From: Nitrosomonadales bacterium
GTDB taxonomy: Bacteria; Pseudomonadota; Gammaproteobacteria; Burkholderiales; Gallionellaceae
Direction: 5' to 3'
NCBI GenBank assembly: GCA_016716325.1
Contig: JADJWO010000003.1
Coordinates: 1 to 44,124, forward strand
DNA length: 44,124 nt
Below, piece by piece: positions 15,826 through 24,312 of the stretch. How positions within the stretch are numbered: position 1 is the first letter of the stretch; each line of letters starts with the position of its first letter. The translations under genes were made by a program, and so were the position numbers. The notes below the pieces were generated by a model. It had not been told where the DNA came from. It worked only from the letters and a program-made list of their open reading frames with translations, and searched no databases.

Positions 15826-15927
15826 ACCTGAGGGAGCCATTCCCGGCGATCCAGGTCGACACCGGGTGGTCCGGAACCATTGGATTGCGCTGCAAGCAGC
15901 GACGAACACTGAAGATGGAAAGACTGT

Positions 15928-16341
15928 ATGCCAATTAGTGACTGCAAACTTGTCGACTTGCCGAAGATAACTGACCCGCGCGGCAACCTTTCCTTCATAG
16001 AAGGCGGAAAACACGTGCCCTTCGATATCCGGCGTGTATATTATCTCTATGACGTGCCGGGGGGCGCGGATCGGGGGTCGCATGCGCACAAGAAGCTGCA
16101 CCAGTTCATCGTGGCGATGTCGGGAAGCTTCGATGTGGTGCTGGACGACGGGAAAGAGCAAAGACGCTTCCATCTGAACCGGTCTCACTATGGCCTGTTG
16201 GTCTGCCCGATGATGTGGCGTTACCTGGACAACTTCTCGTCCGGTGCGGTCTGCATGGTCCTGGCGTCCGACTACTACGATGAGAACGATTACCACCGCA
16301 ACTATGACGATTTCATCGCCGATGTTAATGGGGTCAGGTAA
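15928..16341 (+). CDS. fdtA: dTDP-4-keto-6-deoxyglucose 3,4-ketoisomerase
   Basis: A small cupin (137 residues) of the WxcM-like/FdtA family. RGNLSFIEG, the conserved histidine cluster GSHAHKKLHQF and SGSFDVVLDDG are the hallmarks. It moves the keto group of the RfbB product from C4 to C3, ready for transamination. FdtA (galacto product) and QdtA (gluco product) differ by few residues and I cannot tell them apart here, so the symbol is tentative. It ends directly before the aminotransferase (stop 16339-16341, ATG 16342). Confidence 0.88.
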   Translation: MPISDCKLVDLPKITDPRGNLSFIEGGKHVPFDIRRVYYLYDVPGGADRGSHAHKKLHQFIVAMSGSFDVVLDDGKEQRRFHLNRSHYGLLVCPMMWRYLDNFSSGAVCMVLASDYYDENDYHRNYDDFIADVNGVR

Positions 16342-17433
16342 ATGAGAAGCGTCCCCTTTCTTGACCTGGCACACTTGCATCGATCGATCCGCGAGTCGCT
16401 GGATGCCGCATACCGTCGGGTGGCCGATTCCGGCTGGTTCATCATGGGGCCAGAGCTGGAGACGTTCGAGTCCGAATTCGCGCAGTATTGCGGGGTGCAG
16501 CACTGTGTCGGCGTCGGCAACGGGCTCGAAGCATTGCATTTGCTGTTGCGCGCCTACGGCATCGGGCCGGGAGACGAGGTCATCGTGCCCTCGAACACCT
16601 TCATCGCGACATGGCTGGCAGTCACGGAGTGCGGAGCAACCCCTGTCCCTGTCGAACCGGACGTTGTGACCCACAATATCGATCCAGCGCGGATTGCCGG
16701 GGCCATCACCTCAAGGACCCGGGCGATTATGCCTGTCCATCTGTACGGACAGGTCGCCGACATGGATCCGATCAACGCCCTCGCGGCGAAACATGGCCTG
16801 GTGGTTATCGAGGATGCCGCCCAGGCCCAGGGTGCGCGTTACAAGGGCCGGAGGGCGGGCTCTCTGGGGCATGCCGCGGCAACCAGCTTCTACCCCGGCA
16901 AGAATCTCGGGGCGCTCGGCGACGGCGGGGCGGTGCTTACCAACGACGATGCGATCGCCGCCAAGGTCCGGCAGTTGCGGAACTACGGCTCGACCGTGAA
17001 ATATCAGCATGACATCCTTGGCAATAACAGCCGCCTCGACGAAATGCAGGCCGCTTTCCTGCGCGCCAAGCTTGCCGTGCTGGATCAATGGAACGAGCGC
17101 CGAAGGGAAGTGGCCTCGCAATATACGAACCTGCTGGCACAGGCCGGCGTCGTCTTGCCCCATCTGCCCGATCATGCTGAGCCGGTCTGGCATCTCTATG
17201 TCATACGCAGTGAACGAAGGGATGAGTTGAAGGCGCATCTGGAGCGCAATGGGATATCGACCGTCATCCACTATCCCATTCCCCCGCATCGGCAAGAGTG
17301 CTATCGGCAATACCGCGACAGCGACCTGCCGATTGCGGAACGGCTGGCAGGCGAGGTGCTGAGCCTGCCCATGTCGCCCGCACTGGAAAATGCGGATGTC
17401 GAGCATGTCGCCGCCATGATCGGGCGCTTCTGA
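16342..17433 (+). CDS. fdtB: DegT/DnrJ/EryC1 aminotransferase for dTDP-3-amino-3,6-dideoxyhexose
   Basis: A PLP-dependent sugar aminotransferase of 363 residues, close to the usual FdtB/QdtB length. PFLDLAHLHRSI starts the protein. VGVGNGLEALHLLLRAYGIGPGDEVI, VIEDAAQAQGARY (the Asp that contacts PLP) and FYPGKNLGALGDGGAV (catalytic Lys) follow. Placement directly behind the ketoisomerase supports the product dTDP-Fuc3N or dTDP-Qui3N. The 243 bases after it hold only a weak 6-base inverted repeat (CTCGGA / TCCGAG near 17464-17485) and no gene. Confidence 0.9.
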   Translation: MRSVPFLDLAHLHRSIRESLDAAYRRVADSGWFIMGPELETFESEFAQYCGVQHCVGVGNGLEALHLLLRAYGIGPGDEVIVPSNTFIATWLAVTECGATPVPVEPDVVTHNIDPARIAGAITSRTRAIMPVHLYGQVADMDPINALAAKHGLVVIEDAAQAQGARYKGRRAGSLGHAAATSFYPGKNLGALGDGGAVLTNDDAIAAKVRQLRNYGSTVKYQHDILGNNSRLDEMQAAFLRAKLAVLDQWNERRREVASQYTNLLAQAGVVLPHLPDHAEPVWHLYVIRSERRDELKAHLERNGISTVIHYPIPPHRQECYRQYRDSDLPIAERLAGEVLSLPMSPALENADVEHVAAMIGRF

Positions 17434-17676
17434 TGACTGCCGGGCGCGGGGTTGCTTGAGTGCTCGGACTCTTGATGCTCCGAGACAAGGATGCCGGTTC
17501 GTATTTCGGCATATTTAGAAGCCATGCCAAAGGTAATGATCAGGGCGAATGACTGGTTCTCGCGAAGACATCGTTATTCAGATGGATAAGTGGTAACAAC
17601 ATTTGCTTGGGTGGATTATGTCTATAAAGGAAATGATCCAGGGCGGATGCATTTGCCCGACTAGAAGGAGAAGGTT

Positions 17677-18465
17677 TTGGAAAAGTTTTTCGTAATAACC
17701 CGCGGCAGAACCGGATCGACAGCGATAATCGATCAACTAATGAAATCCAGAGGGGTTGGGGCGACTCAGGAGGTTTTTGCGAAAATGGAGGTAACCGAAA
17801 AGAATGCGCGCCATATCAAGAGGGGAAAAAGTCAATTGTGGGGGGGGTATCTTCCTTTTGATTATTGGCGAGCAGAACCTTGTAATCAGGAGTTGTTCCC
17901 TTGTGGTGTACCAGAAAGGGAATGGGTAAGCAGATATCTGCTGGAAGCAGAGCAATTGGCAGAGCAATCCGGCATGCAAGGGTTCGGCTTTAAGCTGTTG
18001 AGCCATCATCTTGACGAGAGAGGTTCACTTCTTGAGGTGTTGAGGGAGAGGACATACCGTGCAATCTACCTAACACGGAATGTGCCGAGACAGGTTATTT
18101 CCGGCATGATTGCAGGGAAGAGGGGGAAGTACAACTCAACTCAGTTGGAGCCGGAGGATCGTAGTCGTCATCCAATAGATTTGGAAAAATTCAAGACTCT
18201 GGTCCGGTGGGAGTTGGCGTGCGTTGACAGTGATATTCAACGCATGAAAGACAATGGATTTGAGACCTGCGTCGTTACCTACGAGGATTTCTGCGCAGAC
18301 AGACAAGCTTTCTTTCGGCAGTTCTTCGAATTCCTGGGTTTGTCGCCTGAAAATCTGGACGAAAGCGATTTCAAGGTCATGATCAAGGATGTCGCCCATA
18401 CGGTCGAGAATTACGACGAAGTCGTCGAATGCGTCAGATCAATGGGGTTGGAGCTGAAGGCCTAG
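17677..18465 (+). CDS. Sulfotransferase-family protein, paralogue A
   Basis: A 262-residue protein beginning KFFVITRGRTGSTAIIDQL, with the 5'-phosphosulfate loop RGRTGST close to the N-terminus as in Stf0-like and other bacterial sulfotransferases. AIYLTRNVPRQVISGM gives the RNP 3'-phosphate region, and CVVTYEDF a further family strand. The start is TTG 17677 with AAGGAG about 8 bases upstream. A G8 tract at 17840-17847 encodes part of LWGGYLPFDYW. It is clearly paralogous to the protein at 25347 over its whole length. The last 30 residues (FKVMIKDVAHTVENYDEV, CVRSMGLELKA) are especially conserved between the two. The base composition is visibly more AT-rich than the genes on either side. Confidence 0.78.
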   Translation: MEKFFVITRGRTGSTAIIDQLMKSRGVGATQEVFAKMEVTEKNARHIKRGKSQLWGGYLPFDYWRAEPCNQELFPCGVPEREWVSRYLLEAEQLAEQSGMQGFGFKLLSHHLDERGSLLEVLRERTYRAIYLTRNVPRQVISGMIAGKRGKYNSTQLEPEDRSRHPIDLEKFKTLVRWELACVDSDIQRMKDNGFETCVVTYEDFCADRQAFFRQFFEFLGLSPENLDESDFKVMIKDVAHTVENYDEVVECVRSMGLELKA

Positions 18466-18567
18466 GGGCCCGTGAGGCAATTTAGCTCGGGGCTGACGGG
18501 GGTGCGGCAAGAGGCTGGATGGCCGGTGCCATCATTTGCCATGTTTTGATACCTTCATGAAAGGTTA

Positions 18568-19428
18568 GTGTTGAAAAGCCATAATCGATCCGAAGGTCGT
18601 CCTGAAGACATCAGCATCGTGATGCCGGTGTATAACCATGAAGCGACCCTTGCCGAGGCGATCGAGAGCGCCTTGATGCAGGAGATGCCGTACGCGAGCG
18701 TCATCTATTGCTTCAATGATCTCTCCTCGGATGGAAGTGCCGCAATCCTAGCCGACTATGCCGAGAGGTATCCGGACAAGATCAGGGTCTATACGAATCC
18801 CCGGAATCTGGGCTCGGGCAAGGCGTCCTATCTTCATCATCGTCCGCCGATACGGGGCAGATATTGGTGTTTGCTGGCGGGTGATGATTACTGGACTACC
18901 CGCGAGAAGCTGGCCAAACAGATCGGATTCCTGGATTCACATCCGGACTATGTTGGGTGCAGTTGCGATTCCATCTTGATGAACGAAATGACTGGAGAGC
19001 GGGGGGTCATCAAGCCAAGCAGGGATGAATGGAATCTGCTCGATTTGCTTTTGTTGAAGCACAAATATGCATTTTATGTGCATACGACCAGTCTGGTCTG
19101 GAGAAATATTTATCTCGACCAAGGCTTCTTCCTGCCGCCGGCATTCCAGAAGAAGGAGGCGCTGGGCGATGTGGTGCTCATGCATGCAATGCTGAGCCGG
19201 GGAGGGAAAGTCCGCAACATACCCGAACTCATGAGTTGCTACCGGATGACCGGACGGGGGATCTGGACACGCCGATCCGCGCAGGAACAGGCGGATATGA
19301 ATGCCCGACTGCCGGAAATCATCAATCGGTTTATTCCTCTAAAATACAAGCTGCTTTTCTATTTGCAGAAGTGTTGCAACAAATCGCGAATATTGCGCCA
19401 GTGTATTCCCGGACCAATCAATGAATAA
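18568..19428 (+). CDS. Family 2 glycosyltransferase
   Basis: A 286-residue GT2 protein: ISIVMPVYNHEATLAEAI starts the GT-A fold and WCLLAGDDYWTTREKLA carries the DXD-type motif. GDVVLMHAMLSRGGKV and MSCYRMTGRGIW form the C-terminal acceptor part. The start is GTG 18568 or TTG 18571. It precedes the aminotransferase at 19421 with an 8-base overlap. Sugar specificity is unknown. Confidence 0.86.
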   Translation: MLKSHNRSEGRPEDISIVMPVYNHEATLAEAIESALMQEMPYASVIYCFNDLSSDGSAAILADYAERYPDKIRVYTNPRNLGSGKASYLHHRPPIRGRYWCLLAGDDYWTTREKLAKQIGFLDSHPDYVGCSCDSILMNEMTGERGVIKPSRDEWNLLDLLLLKHKYAFYVHTTSLVWRNIYLDQGFFLPPAFQKKEALGDVVLMHAMLSRGGKVRNIPELMSCYRMTGRGIWTRRSAQEQADMNARLPEIINRFIPLKYKLLFYLQKCCNKSRILRQCIPGPINE

Positions 19429-20644
19429 GCAATCATTTGATGTGGATTTTTCTTCAAGACCAAACGCGACGAAGATAATTCGCAACGCCAAGGATCTTGC
19501 GATAAACGGAGTACAGCCCGCATTTGAGCAGGTCTTGCATGTTGGTGGCCCCAATATGGGAAGCCGGGATGCATTTATAAAATATGTAGATGGGATTTTT
19601 GATAGTCAGCGGCTAAGCAATAACGGTCCCTTGGTGCATGAATTAGAGCGGCGCGTTGCCGATTATCACAACGTGAAGCATTGCGTGGCCATGTGTAACG
19701 GAACGGTCGCGCTGGAAATCGCTATTCGCGCGCTGGGATTGGAGGGGGAGGTGATCGTCCCGTCCTACACATTCGTCGCAACCGCCCATGCATTGAGTTG
19801 GCAAGGAATCACCCCAGTGTTCGCGGATATCGACCCTGTTACGCACAACCTTGATCCCGATGCAGTCCGCCGCATGATCACGCCGCGCACATCGGGAATT
19901 ATCGGCGTTCACCTGTGGGGCAGGGCGGCGCCTGTGGCTGCATTGCAGCAGATAGCCGATGAGCACGGCCTCAAACTGATGTTCGATGCCGCACATGCTT
20001 TCGGTTGTTCGCACGGTGGCGAGATGGTAGGCAATTTCGGCGCATGTGAGGTGCTCAGCTTCCATGCCACGAAATTCTTCAATACCTTTGAGGGCGGCGC
20101 GGTTGTCACCAATGATGACGAGCTGGCCGACACCATGCGCCTGATGCGCAATTTCGGCTTCTCCGGTTTGGACAACGTGATCCATATGGGCACCAACGGA
20201 AAGATGATCGAGGTGGCTGCCGCAATGGGGCTGGTCAACTTCGATGCCATCGATGGCGTCATCGAAACGAACCGGCGCAACCATCACGCCTATCGACTGG
20301 CATTGGCTGCGGTGTCCGGTATCGGTTTACTGATATTCGACGAAACCGAGCACAACAACTACCAGTATGTGGTGATGGAAGTCGGCAGCGATTGTCCGGT
20401 GAGTCGAGACCGGATCATTCAGGCGTTGCACGCCGAGAATGTGCGCGCCCGCAAATACTTCTGGCCGGGTTGTCACAATATGAAACCGTATCGGGAGCTG
20501 TATCCCGATGCCGGACTGGCGCTTCCGGCCACCCGGGAGGTGGCCGAGCGTGTTGTCGTGTTGCCGACCGGTACGGCGATGAACGAAGAGATGGTCAGAA
20601 CAGTGGCGTCCGTTATCCGCGTGCTGGTGGATGAGGCTGCATGA
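19421..20644 (+). CDS. DegT/DnrJ-family sugar aminotransferase
   Basis: A 407-residue PLP enzyme. AMCNGTVALEIAIRAL, EVIVPSYTFVATAHALSW, LMFDAAHAFGCSHGG (PLP Asp) and SFHATKFFNTFEGGAVVTN (catalytic Lys) are the family motifs. The roughly 45 extra N-terminal residues before HVGGPNMG are unusual for the family. It overlaps wbqC by ATGA (20641-20644). The substrate is a keto-sugar nucleotide, but which one cannot be told. DegT proteins next to WbqC occur in other O-antigen loci. Confidence 0.88.
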   Translation: MNKQSFDVDFSSRPNATKIIRNAKDLAINGVQPAFEQVLHVGGPNMGSRDAFIKYVDGIFDSQRLSNNGPLVHELERRVADYHNVKHCVAMCNGTVALEIAIRALGLEGEVIVPSYTFVATAHALSWQGITPVFADIDPVTHNLDPDAVRRMITPRTSGIIGVHLWGRAAPVAALQQIADEHGLKLMFDAAHAFGCSHGGEMVGNFGACEVLSFHATKFFNTFEGGAVVTNDDELADTMRLMRNFGFSGLDNVIHMGTNGKMIEVAAAMGLVNFDAIDGVIETNRRNHHAYRLALAAVSGIGLLIFDETEHNNYQYVVMEVGSDCPVSRDRIIQALHAENVRARKYFWPGCHNMKPYRELYPDAGLALPATREVAERVVVLPTGTAMNEEMVRTVASVIRVLVDEAA

Positions 20645-21330
20645 AACTCGCCATCATGCAGCCCTACCTGTTCCCGTACCTTGGCTATTTCCAGTTGATC
20701 AGGGCAGTCGATGCATTCGTGGTTTATGACGATGTGAATTACATCAAGGGTGGCTGGATCAATCGCAATTTCATTCTGGCACAAAGCGGAAAGCAGTTGA
20801 TCACTTTGCCGCTGCAAGGGGCGAGTCCAAATCAATTGATCAATCAGGTTGGCGTGGGCAGCAGGCCAGAAAAGTTGCTGGAGACAATCAGGCATTGCTA
20901 TGCCAAGGCCCCTCAGTTTCCCGCAGTATTTCCGTTGCTTGAGGAAATACTCATGCAGCAGGAAAGAAATCTCGCATATTTTCTGGATTTCAGTTTGCGC
21001 CGGATATGCAAACATCTTGGCTTGAATCCAGACTGGCATATTTCATCCAGACTGGAAAAGGATAATCTCTTGCGTGGACAAGATAAGGTTCTCGCTATCT
21101 GCAAAGAACTGGCTGCGACGCACTATATCAATGTGCCCGGCGGTAAGGAGCTATACAGCCGGGAAACTTTCTTGCGAAGCGGTTTGCAACTTTCCTTCAT
21201 TCAGCCGCGCCCGGTCGAATACCGCCAGTTCGGCAAGCCTTACGTGCCAAGCCTCTCCATTATTGATGTCATGATGTTCAATGATCGCGAGCAGTGCGCC
21301 AGACTCGTGGAGGAGTACGACCTTGCCTGA
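20641..21330 (+). CDS. WbqC-family protein
   Basis: A 229-residue member of the WbqC family: MKLAIMQPYLFPYLGYFQLI, VYDDVNYIKGGWINRN and YINVPGGKELYSR are hallmarks, and the C-terminus carries PSLSIIDVMMFND. The biochemical role of the family is not settled. It is often found beside sugar aminotransferases and is thought to modify amino sugars. It is coupled to the aminotransferase upstream and overlaps the start of the next gene. Confidence 0.9.
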   Translation: MKLAIMQPYLFPYLGYFQLIRAVDAFVVYDDVNYIKGGWINRNFILAQSGKQLITLPLQGASPNQLINQVGVGSRPEKLLETIRHCYAKAPQFPAVFPLLEEILMQQERNLAYFLDFSLRRICKHLGLNPDWHISSRLEKDNLLRGQDKVLAICKELAATHYINVPGGKELYSRETFLRSGLQLSFIQPRPVEYRQFGKPYVPSLSIIDVMMFNDREQCARLVEEYDLA

Positions 21331-22303
21331 GTCGAGCGGTAAAGCTATCGGGGGGTATTTCGAGCTTGAGTTGCCGAAGGCAGGCAAGCTTCCTTACCCG
21401 GATGCTCTCAAATACCAATCGGCCAGGGTGGCATTCCTGGCGCTGCTGCGTACGCACATGCCTAAGCGTGTTTGGCTCCCGAAGTACATTTGTGATGCAA
21501 TGTTGACGCCGTTGAAAACGGCCGGCATCGAACATGTTTGGTATGAACTGGACAGTAATCTGGATGTGAGCGGCGAGGTGCAGCTTTGCGCGGACGACTG
21601 GCTGGTTTACGTGAATTATTTCGGACTTCACAAAAAGAACGTCGACACTTTGCTGGAGCGGTTCCCGCCACAGCAAATTGTTCTGGACTACTCGCAAGCT
21701 TTCTTTGAGCCGCCGGCCGAAGCCGCTATGGCGACCATCTACTCGCCGAGAAAGTTCTTTGGTATTCCGGATGGCGGGTTGCTGGTCGGAAAAGTAGGCG
21801 CGATCTCTGTCCCAGAGCGGGATGTAGGATCGCTTGATCGTTCGTCGCATTTGTTGAAGCGGCTAGCAGGATATCCGGAGGAAGGTTATGCCGACTATCG
21901 GCATGCCGAGGAAACTTTGTCGGGTTGTGAACCGAAGCGGATGTCGGAATTGACCGAACGTATCCTCGGCGCGGTCGATTTCGACGGAGCCAGAAGTGTA
22001 CGACATGAGAACTTCATGTTCCTGCATCGCGAGTTGAGCGGTATCAACCCATTCGAGATTGACGTAGCGGAAGCCGCCGCGCCGTTATGTTATCCATTCA
22101 TTACCAACGACCGAGATCTCAGGCAGCGCATGATTGCAAACCGGATATTTGTCCCGACCTACTGGCCAGAAGCGCTCGGCAGAGTCGGAGATGCGTGGGC
22201 GGAGAAAATGATCAGAAACCTGCTGCCCTTGCCGGTTGATCAGCGATATGGCCGTGATGACATGCAAAGGATCGTATCGATCATCCGGAAGGGAGATATA
22301 TGA
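21323..22303 (+). CDS. DegT-like PLP-fold protein
   Basis: A protein of about 326 residues with a reduced DegT/AAT-I fold. WLPKYICDAMLTPLKTAGI, YVNYFGLHKKNVD, IVLDYSQAFFEPP (in place of the PLP-contact region) and YSPRKFFGIPDGGLLVG (Lys at the position of the PLP lysine) can be aligned to its neighbours. I chose TTG 21323 because GGAGGAG lies 7-8 bases upstream; an earlier in-frame start would sit inside wbqC. It overlaps the end of wbqC, so the two are coupled. It may act on the same sugar as the aminotransferase at 19421. Confidence 0.75.
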   Translation: MPESSGKAIGGYFELELPKAGKLPYPDALKYQSARVAFLALLRTHMPKRVWLPKYICDAMLTPLKTAGIEHVWYELDSNLDVSGEVQLCADDWLVYVNYFGLHKKNVDTLLERFPPQQIVLDYSQAFFEPPAEAAMATIYSPRKFFGIPDGGLLVGKVGAISVPERDVGSLDRSSHLLKRLAGYPEEGYADYRHAEETLSGCEPKRMSELTERILGAVDFDGARSVRHENFMFLHRELSGINPFEIDVAEAAAPLCYPFITNDRDLRQRMIANRIFVPTYWPEALGRVGDAWAEKMIRNLLPLPVDQRYGRDDMQRIVSIIRKGDI

Positions 22304-23307
22304 TTCCAAGTCAAGGCGCGGACGACGGAAGAACCTCCGGCTTCTCGCGCAATATGGAGCTGGAGCTTTTGCTGAAGGACATCAATTCATCGTTGTGGGT
22401 GGCTGAACAGAGAGTCCTGGGAGATCATTCGGAAGCGAAGTACCCGGTGGTTCTGGTGATGGGGCCGCACAGGAGCGGTACCACCCTGTTTATGCAATGG
22501 CTCGCCAACACAGGCCTCGTGGCCTATCCGACCAACCTGCTGTCGCGCTTCTATCAGGCGCCAGTAATCGGAGCCAAGATACAGTTGTTGCTGACTGACC
22601 CGCGATACAATTTCCGCAACGAACTGGGCGAATTCGTGCAGCGGGTGGAATACCGCTCCCAGAATGGCAAGACCACAGGTGTGTTGGCGCCGAACGAATT
22701 CTGGTATTTCTGGCGACGTTTTCTGGCTGAGCCGGGGCGCGATGTGTGGACAGATGCACAGCTGAGACAGAGCATGGATACGGACACCATGCTTGCCGAG
22801 CTGGCGGGCATGATGGATGTGTTCCAGAAACCGTTTGCGTCCAAGGGCATGTTGTTCAATTACAACATTCCATTCCTCGACTCGATCATCGGCAATGCAT
22901 TATTCATCCAGATCAAACGCGATCCGGTCGCGAATGTCGCCTCGGTGCTGGAGGCGAGGAAACGCCAGCTCGGAAGCGAGGATGCCTGGTACTCGTTCAA
23001 GATTCCCGAATATGAGCAATTGAAGAATCTTGAATCCGTCACCCAGGCGGCAGGTCAGGTGCATTACATCAACAAGGCAGTTACCTTGGGGATGTCGGCC
23101 GTGGACGATTCCAGAAAGCTGGTGGTTGGGTATGAGGAGTTCTGCCGCGCGCCGGGTGCGTGCTATGACGCCTTGGTGGAAAGACTGAATGCGAACGGCT
23201 GCGGCATTGTCGCGCCTTATCAATCGCAAGGCGCTTTCGAAGTGTCCCGGATTCTGCCATTGGATATCGGGATCGCTGGTGCGCTGGCCGGATTTCAAGG
23301 AAAGTAA
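22300..23307 (+). CDS. Sulfotransferase-family protein
   Basis: A 335-residue protein whose VVLVMGPHRSGTTLFMQWLA (near residues 50-68) is the 5'-phosphosulfate-binding loop. IQIKRDPVANVASVLEAR is the R-D-P 3'-phosphate block, and VVGYEEFCR the following strand. The ATG at 22300 overlaps the preceding stop. The acceptor is unknown. A few families with this fold are not sulfotransferases, but cysC and cysQ downstream favour sulfation. Confidence 0.75.
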   Translation: MIPSQGADDGRTSGFSRNMELELLLKDINSSLWVAEQRVLGDHSEAKYPVVLVMGPHRSGTTLFMQWLANTGLVAYPTNLLSRFYQAPVIGAKIQLLLTDPRYNFRNELGEFVQRVEYRSQNGKTTGVLAPNEFWYFWRRFLAEPGRDVWTDAQLRQSMDTDTMLAELAGMMDVFQKPFASKGMLFNYNIPFLDSIIGNALFIQIKRDPVANVASVLEARKRQLGSEDAWYSFKIPEYEQLKNLESVTQAAGQVHYINKAVTLGMSAVDDSRKLVVGYEEFCRAPGACYDALVERLNANGCGIVAPYQSQGAFEVSRILPLDIGIAGALAGFQGK

Positions 23308-23309
23308 CC

Positions 23310-24308
23310 ATGTCAATGACATTTCTGATGTGTTCTGAAAGGTCGGGCAGCAATCTGATTGTGAAATTGCTGAACGGTCATTCGGCGATTTGCGGGCCTT
23401 CGACAAAACACATCATCAATCCCGTGGCGAGGAATCTGTTCAGGTATGAGGACATCTGGCGCGAAGAGAACTGGATGAGTTTGTTGCAAGACATCCACAA
23501 CCTGATGAGTGTCGAGTTCTCAGTGTGGAAAAGGTCTTTCTCGCTGGATGATCTGCGGAAACTGGCACCGTGCGGCGATATTGCGGAGCTGATCAGGAAT
23601 ATATTCATCGAGGAGGCGCGCGCGAATGGAAAAAAGCATGTATTCATCAAGGAAAACCAGGTTTACGAATTCCAGCCTTTCCTGCTGATCAACTTTCCCG
23701 ATGCAAAGTATATCTATCAGGTGCGGGATCCCAGGGATATGGCACTCTCATGGAAGAAAAATCCGGAACATGAGGGAGGTGTGGTGAATGCCGCAAGGCA
23801 ATGGAAGAAGGATCAGCAGAATTCGCTGAAGAACTATAACGAACTGAGAAAGGCCGGTAAGGCGATATTCGTCAAGTATGAGGATTTGATCGGGGATACC
23901 GAGGGTGTCGTTTCAAGGATCTGCGATTTCCTTGGGCTGGAGTATGAGGAGGGTATCCTCGAATATTACAAGGATGAGACAACGCGCAAGAATGCCTCCA
24001 TGCAGAAGGCATGGAGCAATCTGGATAAGGGCGTTCTGAAAGAAAACAAACGGAAATTCGTGTCGGAACTGTCCCGTGAAGAAATCATGGCTGTCGAAAA
24101 GATATGCTATTCCGAGATGCTGCATCTTGGCTATGCTCCGGAATTCTCATTGCCTGAACTGGATGCGTTTAGCGATGATCGTCTCGGGGTATTGGGCCAG
24201 CAAGAAGCGCGGGATTTTCCAGTAAGGCGGAGCGTCGGTGTAAGCAGGAATATGGCGGCCAAAAAAAGGTTTTATCAGAGGGTGCCGCTCGCTGGGATGA
24301 AAACATAG
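23310..24308 (+). CDS. Sulfotransferase-family protein
   Basis: A 332-residue protein beginning FLMCSERSGSNLIVKLLNG, with the P-loop-like SERSGSN at the N-terminus. YIYQVRDPRDMALSWKKNP is the RDPRD 3'-phosphate block, and IFVKYEDLIGD and ICDFLGLEYEE follow the classic sulfotransferase order. The C-terminal about 50 residues are unrelated and basic. It starts 2 bases after the previous stop. Confidence 0.82.
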   Translation: MSMTFLMCSERSGSNLIVKLLNGHSAICGPSTKHIINPVARNLFRYEDIWREENWMSLLQDIHNLMSVEFSVWKRSFSLDDLRKLAPCGDIAELIRNIFIEEARANGKKHVFIKENQVYEFQPFLLINFPDAKYIYQVRDPRDMALSWKKNPEHEGGVVNAARQWKKDQQNSLKNYNELRKAGKAIFVKYEDLIGDTEGVVSRICDFLGLEYEEGILEYYKDETTRKNASMQKAWSNLDKGVLKENKRKFVSELSREEIMAVEKICYSEMLHLGYAPEFSLPELDAFSDDRLGVLGQQEARDFPVRRSVGVSRNMAAKKRFYQRVPLAGMKT

Positions 24309-24312
24309 AAAA

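Noticed and set aside
15079..16674. A 531-codon - strand open frame opposite the methyltransferase, fdtA and fdtB
   Set aside because: It is a shadow of three genes with clear catalytic motifs on the + strand.
17464..17485. A terminator after fdtB
   Set aside because: The stem is only 6 base pairs (CTCGGA / TCCGAG) with a 10-base loop and no T run.
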